Assembly (NCBI GenBank): GCA_001931905.2
Contig: MSJI02000335.1
Span: 1-36,661 of the forward strand
Length of the DNA: 36,661 bases
Origin: Cladosporium sp. IMV 00045
Lineage: Eukaryota > Ascomycota > Dothideomycetes > Cladosporiales > Cladosporiaceae
Direction: 5' to 3'
Part shown: in pieces, positions 1-9,900 of the stretch
How positions within the stretch are numbered: position 1 is the first letter of the stretch
Layout of the letters: the number at the start of each line of letters is the position of its first letter
Notes under the pieces: model-generated
What the model was told of the DNA's origin: nothing
The model's input: the letters and a program-made list of their open reading frames with translations, nothing else
The model's database searches: none
Translations under genes and position numbers: made by a program

Positions 1-306
1 GACTCCGAAATCGACGAGATCTTCAAGATCTTCCGCATCCTGGGCACCCCCACCGAGGCCGACTGGCCTGGCGTCACCTCATTCCCGGATTTCAAGAGCA
101 GTTTCCCGAAGTGGGAGAGGAAGCAGGATGACGAGATGGTCAACGCGGACGGCGTCAAGGTCCTCGGCGAGAACGGTCTTGATCTCCTGGAGAGCATGTT
201 GGTTTACGATCCGGCCGGACGCATCAGCGCCAAGCAGGCAGTGCACCACCCTTACTTCCAGGAGGGCACCAGGTCCCTGGGCGCGAAGCAGAACGGATAC
301 CACTGA
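1..306 (+). CDS. CDC28/CDK1-like cyclin-dependent kinase, C-terminal 101 aa (5' partial)
   Basis: The frame is open from base 1 and ends at the TGA at 304-306, giving 101 residues. It reads as the C-lobe of a CDK1-class Ser/Thr kinase. It opens with DSEIDEIFKIFRILGTPTE, typical of the region after the GDSEIDQ segment of CDKs. A WPGVTS...FPKW stretch follows, then LLESMLVYDPAGRISAKQA, which carries the invariant Arg of kinase subdomain XI, then HHPYF. Catalytic and PSTAIR parts lie outside the window. In fungi this kinase drives the cell cycle in complex with cyclins. It is transcribed towards the cluster and probably marks the edge of conserved, non-cluster sequence. The family call is strong; the exact paralogue (CDC28 versus a PHO85-type CDK) is likely but not proven from the tail alone. 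Confidence 0.88.
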   Translation, partial: DSEIDEIFKIFRILGTPTEADWPGVTSFPDFKSSFPKWERKQDDEMVNADGVKVLGENGLDLLESMLVYDPAGRISAKQAVHHPYFQEGTRSLGAKQNGYH

Positions 307-1618
307 GCAGAATACCGTGGTAACAACACAGTCGTCGCAGAGACTGCTGTGCACACACGATCAACAAAACGACCAGCATGAGAACAAGGGTTCTGAAACC
401 CACAAGCATAATACGGATTGGAAAGGAGAGGCGGCGGGGTTGGTGCATTGGGAAGACAAGGCAAATGGTGCAAGGTCAGGTAAGGAAACTGTCTTCTCTA
501 AGACTCACAAAAACGATAACCCCACTTCGAGGCGAGGGCCTGGTATGTTCGGCATCTCGCCTCGCATTTTCGTATGTTCATCCATAGGCTTGGACATGCC
601 TTTTCTCTGGGTCTCTGGCTAGGCGTTGTTATTCGGTGGGCGGATTCTTTTTCTTTTCCTTTTTCTCTTGCAGACTTGATAGTTCTCGCCCGAGAAGACG
701 TTATTCGGGCGGCAGGTAGCTTCTTCTGGCAATGCTATCGGCTATTCTCTTATTTGAATAGGCTCAGGAATGCGTCTAAATTTACATGAGAGCTGGCTTC
801 GCAGTACTCTTGAATGCAAGCCATGCAGTCTCGATCGATGGCGCAAGAGTCTAAAACACTAGTCAAGAGAGCCACGACCGCGTTATGCGCTTGTGCCTAC
901 CTCTGCACATACGTCGATTCGTTCAATGCTGTCAGTTGCCGCGGCAGTATGGTCTTGCAAATCTCAAATAGTCGAGCGCTCACATACCACGTTGGGGAAC
1001 AGCCGATACGAATGCCTTCCGACGCTGCCTGCCGATCCATCATCGCCAAGTTGTTTCCACTGCGGAATTCGAACCAAACCACCTTTCGCTCTCTGAAGCT
1101 GATCATAACTTCGCCATCAAACATATCGGCACTCTGCACGGGACTGAGATACTCTGGCAAAAGGTACAAGTAGCATCATGGTGCTTGGAGGGGTGAACTC
1201 TGCAAACATCCCGCGATCCACCCGCCCAACCCCGCCTCTTGCTACTCCACGAAAGCCTTCGGACGTCTCCAGTTCGGGACCCCATCGATGCGCGCATGTT
1301 GCATGTTTGCCTTGTTGACAAAGTCCGCGCCATATGCCGATCTTTGAGTGTGGTTGTATATGGACCGCGGCATTGGTTCCTGAGTACATTACTTTTATAA
1401 AACTGCAGGTTTGCTCGTCTTTCGTCAAGACGATTCCTTTTCCTCGTTTCTTGATACGTCTTTTGAGTTCCTTTCGTGCAGCCTGCTGCCACCTAGAAGC
1501 ATCAGGTCGAGCTCAGCTCGCCGAAAAGTACCAGCTCACCGCTCTGCAGTACATTCCATTACAACGGATAAAAGACGACTGTTGAATACGGAATCTCCCA
1601 AAGACCCACATCCCAAGC
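307..1618. other. Intergenic: kinase 3' region and hydroxylase upstream region
   Basis: About 1.3 kb without a supportable gene. The first part should hold the kinase 3' UTR and the last part the promoter of the hydroxylase at 1619. Short open frames on both strands (814-1173 plus, 897-1169 minus) overlap each other and show no recognisable motif. The last 200 bases are pyrimidine-rich on the plus strand (about 1410-1500), as is common near fungal transcription starts. Confidence 0.6.
1396..1402 (+). promoter_or_regulatory. TATA-like box of the hydroxylase gene
   Basis: A TATAAAA match lies 217 bases before the ATG at 1619 and is followed by a C/T-rich stretch. Spacing to the start codon is reasonable for a fungal promoter with a 5' leader of roughly 150-190 nt. 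This is a motif match only. Confidence 0.35.
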
Positions 1619-3592
1619 ATGCAATACCACCTCAACGGCTTCGACGGCTGCGACGACCCTCTCAAATACCAATTCCGCGGCACGCAAGAGCCCGACTTCC
1701 AAACCACCCTACCATCCGAAGTCGACGTCCTCATCGTAGGCGCCGGTCCAGCAGGCCAACTCCTAGGCGCCCAACTCGCCCAGTTCCCCAACATCACGAC
1801 CCGCATCGTCGAGCCCAAACTCGGACCTCTTCAGCAGGGCAACGCCGACGGCCTGCAATGCCGCACCATCGAGATCTTCGAGGCCTTTGGCTTCAGCGAG
1901 AGGGTGCTCAAGGAGGCTTATTGGGTCATGGAGACGACGTTCTGGAGTCCCACGGAAGATGGGAAGGGGTTGAGGCGCACGGGCAGGATTCGCGATACTG
2001 AGGAAGGTCTCAGTGAGTTTCCTCATGTAATTCTGAATCAGGCGAGGATGCATGGCTTGTGGCTCGATGCGATGAAGTGGTCGCCGACGAGGTTGGAGCC
2101 GACTTATGGGAGGAAGCTGGAGAGTTTGCATATTCCTGAGACGGGGCCGGTGGAGGTTGTTGTTGAGAGGCAGGATGAAGGTCACAAGGGCGAGAAAGAG
2201 CATGTCAGAGCAAAGTATGTGGTGGGTTGTGATGGTGCGCGCAGCACCGTACGTCAATCACTGGGCCTTGAGATGAAGGGCGATTTCGCCAACCAGGCTT
2301 GGGGTGTTCTGGATGCTCTGGTCGAGACTGATTTCCCCGATGTCCGACTCAAATCGGCAATTCACTCTGCGGACGAAGGAAGCATTCTCATCATCCCTCG
2401 TGAGGGTGGCTACCTTGCAAGGTTCTACATCGAGCTGGACAAGCTCAAGCAAGACGAGCGCATTGCGAACAAAAACGTAACTGCAGACGTCCTGGTCGAA
2501 CGGGCCAAACGAATCTTCAAACCGTACAAGTTCGAAGTCCGCCACATAGGCCACCGGAGCGTCTACGAAGTAGGCCAAAGACTCACCAACCATTTCGACG
2601 ACGTCCCCTCCACCCAGCGCGACTCGAAGACCCCACGCGTCTTCATCGCCGGCGACGCATGCCACACGCACTCCGCCAAAGCCGGCCAAGGCATGAACGT
2701 CAGCATGAACGACACCTACAACCTAGGCTGGAAACTCGCCTCCGTCCTGCACGGCCAATGCCACGCAAAACTCCTGCACACCTACTCCGCCGAGCGACAA
2801 GCCATCGCCCAAACGCTGATCAACTTCGACCGGGAAATCTCACGCCAATTCGCCGCGAGACCCAAAGCAAAAGCTGGCATCAACGGCAGCAGCGAAGAGG
2901 ACAAAGACTCCGTCGACCCCGCCGTGTTCCAAGACTACTTCACGCGCCAAGGCCGCTTCATGGCCGGTCTGGAAACCCACTACGAACCCTCCCTGATCAC
3001 CGCCCCAGACTCGACGCACCAACACCTCGCCACCGGCTTCCAGATCGGCACCCGCTTCCACTCGGCCCAAGTCCTGCGCCTCGCGGACGCCAAACCCGTG
3101 CAACTCGGGCACGTCATGAAAGCAGACGGAAGATGGCGCATCGTGCTCTTCGGCTCCGACACAGAGGCTCCCCTCCACCCTGCGTCCCGCATGATGGCGA
3201 CGTGCAAGTTCCTCGAAACCACTCTCATCCCGCGCTTCACTCCCCCGCAAGCAGACCTCGACTCCGTCTTCGACGTGCGCGCCGTTTTCCAGCAGGAGCG
3301 CAAAACGCTCTCGGTGTCGGATTTGCCTGAAGTGTTGCTGCCGCACAAGGGGAAGTTTGGGATTCAGGATTACGAGAAAGCTTTCACCGACGAGCCGTCG
3401 TATAATTTCGGACAGGGGGAGATTTACAAGTCGAGGGGGGTGAGTCGGGAGGGCTGTGTGGTTGTCGTTAGGCCCGATCAGTATGTTAGTGCTGTGCTGC
3501 CTTTGGGTGAGGGGGGTTTTGGGGCTTTGGAGGGGTTTTTTGTAGGGTTTATGGTTGATGTTGGAGGGGGAAGGCTTAATGGGCATTCGTAG
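1619..3592 (+). CDS. FAD-dependent aromatic hydroxylase (phenol 2-monooxygenase / 3-hydroxybenzoate 4-monooxygenase-like), 657 aa
   Basis: One uninterrupted frame with ATG at 1619 and TAG at 3590-3592. All three signatures of the class A flavin hydroxylase family are visible. The Rossmann dinucleotide motif VLIVGAGPAGQLLGAQLA is near residues 37-54. The DG motif VVGCDGARSTVRQSL is near 201-215. The GD motif, FIAGDACHTHSAKAGQGMN, is near 342-360 and contacts the flavin ribityl chain. The last ~170 residues fit the thioredoxin-like C-terminal domain of phenol hydroxylases, and the length suits that subgroup. Such enzymes use NAD(P)H and O2 to add a hydroxyl to a phenolic ring; the exact substrate cannot be read from sequence. 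It lies tail-to-tail with the NRPS (403 bp between stops). It may tailor an aromatic residue of the peptide or make a precursor, but it could equally be a catabolic enzyme beside the cluster. Confidence 0.88.
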   Translation: MQYHLNGFDGCDDPLKYQFRGTQEPDFQTTLPSEVDVLIVGAGPAGQLLGAQLAQFPNITTRIVEPKLGPLQQGNADGLQCRTIEIFEAFGFSERVLKEAYWVMETTFWSPTEDGKGLRRTGRIRDTEEGLSEFPHVILNQARMHGLWLDAMKWSPTRLEPTYGRKLESLHIPETGPVEVVVERQDEGHKGEKEHVRAKYVVGCDGARSTVRQSLGLEMKGDFANQAWGVLDALVETDFPDVRLKSAIHSADEGSILIIPREGGYLARFYIELDKLKQDERIANKNVTADVLVERAKRIFKPYKFEVRHIGHRSVYEVGQRLTNHFDDVPSTQRDSKTPRVFIAGDACHTHSAKAGQGMNVSMNDTYNLGWKLASVLHGQCHAKLLHTYSAERQAIAQTLINFDREISRQFAARPKAKAGINGSSEEDKDSVDPAVFQDYFTRQGRFMAGLETHYEPSLITAPDSTHQHLATGFQIGTRFHSAQVLRLADAKPVQLGHVMKADGRWRIVLFGSDTEAPLHPASRMMATCKFLETTLIPRFTPPQADLDSVFDVRAVFQQERKTLSVSDLPEVLLPHKGKFGIQDYEKAFTDEPSYNFGQGEIYKSRGVSREGCVVVVRPDQYVSAVLPLGEGGFGALEGFFVGFMVDVGGGRLNGHS

Positions 3593-3995
3593 GGTGGAGG
3601 TGGGCGTTGGAAGTGCGTTATTGGAATGGTGTAAGGTGGTATGAGTTTGTGATGAGGTATGTGAGATGGTATGAAAGATGTTTATGAAGAGAAAATAGAA
3701 ATGCTTTCTAAATACCAATGTATACAGGACAGATGTTTCGTAAGGAAAGTAAAAGAAGATTCTATGTAAATCATGAGAGAGAAAAAGGGTCAAGGAAAAG
3801 AGAAGCGATCGTCATGCTGCCCAAAAAGCGGCGTGCCCAAATTGAGGACCAGAGACAAGGAAAAAAAAAAAGCTGACAAGCGCAGACTGCGCGAAATGAT
3901 TGTAACGATCCCCCGCAAGCGGATCAAAGCCAAAAACGCCAGAACGAAAAAGAGACGAATGTGAATCGTCAAAACGAGTGTGTAGGCAAGCTCAT
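3593..3995. other. Convergent 3' region between hydroxylase and NRPS
   Basis: These 403 bases separate two stop codons that face each other, so both 3' UTRs must lie here. The stretch is A/G-rich on the plus strand with an A11 run near 3860-3870. A 63-codon open frame at 3773-3964 is an artefact of this purine bias, being almost all Lys, Arg and Glu. No clear polyadenylation hexamer was seen. Confidence 0.5.
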
Positions 3996-6900
3996 TTAAT
4001 CGGCTTGCGAGTTCAGTTTGGTCTTGCTCTTGCTGAAGCCCATGGACTTCCAGAGACTGCGCGAGTTCGAAGTCTTGTCGCTAGCTCTGGTGCCCTCAGA
4101 AATGGGCTCGGAGCCCGACGGGGAGTTCATGTTGGATCGCTGCGCGAGCGCGTGCTTGTGCAGTTTCTCCTGAAGCATGCGATTTTCGGCCGGGCCGGGC
4201 ATGGGAGGCAGGGCGGTGTCGTGTTCGCCTGCGGAGCCGCGGCGGGAGAAGCGAGAGAAGCGTCTGGAGGAACGCTTGGAGGCGAGGGGGGTTTCGGCAT
4301 TGGCGACGCCGGCGGCGACGTTGCCGGATGCGTTGGCGCGCTTGTTCAGCTCTTCTTGGAGCATTTGGTTTTCTTCGGGCCCGGGCATGGCGGGTCGCTC
4401 GTTGTTGCCGACGGAGCTGCGGCGGGAGAAGGAGAAGCGCGACCAGCGTCTTGAAGAGCGCTTGGGGACGGGTGGTGCGTCCGCGGGGTTTTGCTTGTTC
4501 AGTTCGTCGCGGAGCATGCGGTTCTCAGCGGAACCGGGCATGGGCGGAGCGCTGTCTTCGACGCCGGCGGAGGTGCGTCTGTTGTGGCGGGACTGGCGTC
4601 TGGATTGGCGCCTCACGCCTCGCGAAGAGATGCGAGAGGATCTCTTGGTGGCGAGGTCCTCGGCTTCGGTCTCGTTGCCGTCGTCCATGGCATCTTCGTT
4701 GCTGAGGGCCAGGACGGCGAGCTGTCCGAGGAAGGTTGGGTGCTCGAGGAGATCCTCCAATGTGACCTCGTACTCGTCCTGGTGCAGCATGTAAACAACC
4801 TTACCAAGGTCGAGCAAATCGCCGCCAAGTTCGAAGAAGGTATCGTGCAGCTGGAAGATATCGTCTTCGTTCGATGCTGCAGCGTCCTTCTTGCTCGGAG
4901 AAAGTACCTGGCTCCAAGCGTGTGTAAGAGCAGGGGAGTGAACAAGAAGGCTGTCAATCTTCGTGCCCTTCAGATGTTCTCCCAGGAAGTCACCGTCAGA
5001 TGGGCGGGGTGGTTCCTCAATTTGCTGGGGCGGCAGCGAGGTCAAGGTGGTAGGGGAAGGCAGGGTAGAGTTGGAGCTCGTTGTCAGGCTGCTGATGGCT
5101 TCAATGGCCATCTCGAGGACGCGAGCCGCGAATTGAGAGTCGATGGGGCCCTTGTCGGAGTAGTGCAAAGACACATTGTATTGGCCCTCCTGAGGAAGAG
5201 GCGTGGAGACGAAGGTGAGATCAGACAAGTTGTCAACAACACCGGCACCGCCGATGCGGTAGGCTTCATCATGGAGTGTGATGTTGCCTTCGTAGTGAAC
5301 GTTCTGGTGGAAGACGGAGGTGGTGAAGTACGACGACTTAGGCCAGTCGGTGCAGCGTTGGATGATCTCGCGGAAGCCCAGGTTCTCGTAGGGCATGTTG
5401 GCGACGGACTGGTCCTGGATGTAACGAAGGAGGTCGAGTCCGTTCCAGTTCTCGCCAAAAGCGACGCGAACGGGGATGATGTTGACGCAAGGTCCGACAG
5501 CAGTCTCGATGCCAGGTACAGAGGCGTTACGGCCGTTGATGGTGAGGCCGAAGACAACATCGGGTTGAGCAGAAATCTTGGCTAGAGTCATGGCCCAAGC
5601 GGCTTGAACGACAGTTGCGATGGTAATGCTGCCCTTGCTACTCATGGAGATACCGACGGTCTTGTTGACGTTCGTGGAAGAGCCGACGTGGCAGTAGGTG
5701 TTGGGTCCGTTGCGACGGATGATCTCAGGCATGGTTGACCCCTTCAGAAGCGAAGTGAAGTGTTCGTAATGGTCTTGGGTGACGCTGCTAGACATGAGGC
5801 GCATGTGGCTGGCGAAAGTGGAGGTCTTTGGCAAAGTGCCGCCCTCGTAGCCTTGCTTGACAGCATCGAGGAGCTTCCAGAGGCACACACCGTCGTACTG
5901 GGCGTGAGACATGCGGATCAAGATGCGGTGAAGGTTGGTACCCGCCTTGCGAACGACGGCGAATTTGACAAAGGGCTCGCCATGCTTAGGCGGCTGGTCA
6001 CGGTCACGTTGCTGGAGGCTGGCAACGAAGTCATCAAGGTCCATCTCAGTGTCGTGGACAGCCAAGTCAACCTTCATCTTCTTGAGGACGACCTGGTAGA
6101 ATTGACCCTCGGCGCAGACGAAGACGGAACGAAGAATGTCGAAAGCGTCCAGAACACGCTTGCAAGCTTCACGAAGGCGGCGAATGTCCAGAGGACCGTG
6201 GCCTTCGAAGTAGAAGTAGTTGAGCATCCATCGAGACTTGAATTGCTGAGCAGTGAGGGAGAACGCCTGGAAATCGGTCACTGGGATAACGTCCGCCACG
6301 GCACCCTTGAAGGTACCGATCTGAGGGCAGATGCTACGCTGCAAGAACTCGCTGTCGAGCTGTACTGTTTCGTACACAGAACGAGCACGGGGACGGATGG
6401 CAGGCCTCAGCTGTGCGACGGTCTTGTTTTCGGGTTTCGCAATCACAGGGTTGCTGGTGGGTGCAGGGAGTGCCGGTGCAGCTTTTGGCTGAGGTTCCTC
6501 GGAATTGGCTGCAATCAGGCGAAGCATGTCTTCGAAAACAGGAGATTGGAAGATGTCCGACACGCGAAGTGCCATCGCCTGCTCACGCGCAGCACTGGCA
6601 AGCTTCATTGCTTTGATGCTATCTCCACCGAGGCGGAAGAAGCTGTCCTGGTGACCAATGTCCTTGGACTCAACCTCGAGAATAGTGCTCCAGATTTGGA
6701 GAAGCTTGGGCTCGAAAGAGGAGGAGTTGTCCTGGATAGGGGCCGGAGTTGCCTTAGGTGCTTCGGTCCGGATGGCGAGTCCAGTCAGCGAGGCAGGCAG
6801 GTTCTCCTCGCTCCTCGGAGGGGTCATGATGGTAGGGTTCATTGCCCGAGGGGGCGACAGCATGCTCGATTGCATACCGGTCTTGCCGAGCATCTGGTTG

Positions 6901-9900
6901 ACCACGGCGTGAACACGCTCGTCAATCAGGTTGTGCAGAGTCTTGTTGTCGTAGGCGTCCACGCTCTGCGGTGGAGTAGGTGTGCCTCGGAGCTGAGGAG
7001 TGGAGGGAGCAGACATAAGATCCGGCACAAGCATGGGCGTGCCAGGAATGGGCGTCGGGACACCCGGTGTGTACGTGCCATATCCCTTCTCTTCTTGCAG
7101 AGCGTTCTCGAAGGTCTGCGTGATTGCAGCTGCAATAGCGTGAGCTCTGCTGTCAGAGATCCTGTCAGACCAGTATCTCAGCATGATGCCTTCGTTGTCT
7201 TTGGCGGTGATGACATTGACAGTCATGGGATACTCGCTCGGGTCGTGAACCTCCTTCGCGGAGAAGGACAGGGTTTCAGCCTGCGAGGAGTCGGAAGGAA
7301 TCTGGTTCTGGATAGACAAGGTAGAGTTGAACATCATCTGACCATCCATGCCGAGATAGTTCTGGATCTCTGCCAGAGAGGTGGCCTGGTGAGGCAATCC
7401 TTCAAGGAAATCGTTTTGGACTTGACGGAAAAGACCTCCGTAATCTTGACGGGAAGAAAGCTTCACACGGCAGCAGAGCATGTTGATGAAGACACCCACA
7501 GCGTCTTGAATATCAGTCACTGGCACGTCGCGACCAGCAGACAGGTAACCGAAGCAAACGTCGTCCTGACCAGTAAGTGCGCTGAGGACGGTGGCCCAGG
7601 TGGCTAGGGCGAGACTGGCAAAGGTGATAGACTCCTTTCTGCACAGAGCCTGCAGCTCGTCGAAGCGGTGGAAGGCCACCTTCAGAGAGTTGAGTCGACG
7701 AGACTTGGTCAGGTTCTGGGCAACTGGGATGTGGCAGACTTGGACATTGCGCAGGTGCTGAGCCCAGTATTGCAAGCCGCTCATGTCTGAGCGTTCGCGC
7801 AGATATTTGACGAATTGAGAGTAGGCGGGCCCAGGCACAGTGCGGCCGTGTTGGTTGCCGTAGGCCGCAGAGAAGTCGCGTAGAATGATTGAAATCGATG
7901 CCCCGTCGATGAGGGCATGGTTCATCTCCAGCTTGACATACACCTCGCCAGTCGAGATGACTCGGCAAATGGTAATGTGGTGGGGAATCTGGGGCGACTT
8001 TTGCTTGTTGACATCGGCAAGATTGACGGTGGCAAGCTTCTTGGATGCCGAGCTAGCCTCACTGCAGGCGATGATGGATGGTGCTGCGTCGACCTTCCTC
8101 AGGACGACTTGGTCGAATGTGCCATTCTTGTAGTTGCTCTCCACGAAGATGGTTCTCAAAATCGGGTGGCGGTCGACGACCTTCTGCCATGCAGCGGCAA
8201 GAAGCTTGGTGTCGACGGCGTTTCCTGATCTGTTGTCCTCGATCTTGAAAGTGGCGTGGAACATGTAGTTGGAAGGGTCGCGGAGTTGGCTGAGAAGAAT
8301 GCCCTCCTGTACAGCTGCGACAGGGTAGATGTTCTCGACATCTACCATGCTCTTGATACCCACGCGAGGCAGAGTGCGGTCGATCATTTGCTTGAGCTCT
8401 CTAGAAGAGGCCGGCAAGAGCGGATATGAGGCGGTAGTGACTTCGTCAGCCATCTTCCTGAATTCGGGAAGCGCAGCACGGAGAGTGGCCTCAAAGCTGG
8501 ACATCCATTCTGCGATCTTTTCTTGGTTCTTCAGGTTCTTGTTAAATGTGAAGGCAATGCGTAACTTGTCCTTGATCACAATGGCCGAGAGCTCAAACAA
8601 TGCGAAACGCGCTGTTCTCGATCCCATGTCGCCATAGTTGGTCAGTTCGCCCTCGGCGAAGACGTCTCCGTAATGTTGGAAAAGGGAGTCGGAGCGTTCC
8701 AGCTGCTGAAGCTTGCCCAGATAGTTGAACAGGATTTCCATTGGTCCAGGGCGACCAGCGAGATTGGTAACACTGGCGGATTTTTGCCTGAGTTCTTTGA
8801 CCTTCTTCACCGTTTGCATTATGTTGGCAGAGTGCTCAATCTGGAGTGCCTTCACGGCAGTGAACCACCCGACAGTCTCGGACACATCTTGAGTGGTTGA
8901 CTGGCGGCCGTGGCTCTCGTTGAAGATAGTCGGGCGAGCAAGGTTGGGGAAGACCTCCGAGAAAGACTGGAAGGTAACAGCGAGGAGAAGGTCCAGTGGC
9001 TCAGTGGAGGCAGAAGTGCGTACGCCGTCCAGCAGCAGCCCAGTGGTTTCCTCGTCCAGTGAGAAGCCCTTGGTCTTGACTTGGCCGTACGTATTCTCGA
9101 AGCCGCCTACGCCCCAGTATTCGGCATTTGGCAGACCCTCAGGGATCTGTACAGTCTGAGCGTCTTTCTCGCCGGGTGACTGCGAGCCACACCATGCCTG
9201 GAACGAGAGTGGGATTTCGGAAGCAATCGTGCCGGTGTGGAGGTATTCCTCCAGTTCTTGAAGCACGACACGCCAGGAGACCATGTCAATACACAGGTGG
9301 TTCGCGACCAGGAACAAGACTTGGTCCGTTCCAGGCGTGTCGAACATGTCGCCAACAACGATCGGACCATTCTCGGGATCTGGTGCGCGCTGCGACTCTC
9401 CCATTTGATGCTTGATGTGGTCACGATCGCTGGTGGCGTGAATACGGAACGCGTAGGATGATTCGATGTCCTAAATATGTTGTCAGCTTTTGTCGTATGG
9501 TAGCATTCAGGAGAGAAAACTCACCCTCGTAGTCCGCTGTTTCCAGGTGCCATCAGCACCCTTGGTAAATCTGGCTCTCAACATTCCATGTCGAAGAACG
9601 ATCGTTCGCAAGGCCTCTTGCACCTTCGCACTGTCGATCTTGCGCGCAAGGCGTACGGTGATACTTTGGTTGAAGCGGCTAGCGCCCTTGTGTCCATTGA
9701 CTGCATTTTGGAAGTACAAGTCCTGGATAGGAGACAGGGAGAAGCTGGCGCCGGACTGGGCTCTGGCACGACCAGCTGGGGCCTGCTTTGTTGGTGCGTT
9801 GGCAAGTTTCGACCTACTCGCAAGCTCTTCGAGAGAGTCCGTCTGAATGATGTCTTGCAGACGGACAGTGAGGCCTTGCTTTCTGGATTTAGACACGACG

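Noticed and set aside
1060..1085. GGTTCGAATT on the minus strand, like a tRNA T-loop
   Set aside because: The flanks do not form the 5-bp T stem, and no D-arm, anticodon arm or acceptor pairing was found around it.
814..1173. Overlapping open frames on both strands in the first intergenic region
   Set aside because: They overlap each other, are short, and show no motif, conserved pattern or convincing start context.
5760..7607. Long plus-strand open frame of 615 codons opposite the NRPS
   Set aside because: It is antisense to C3, T4 and C4 of the NRPS, whose motifs are unmistakable on the minus strand. The plus translation shows no family pattern.
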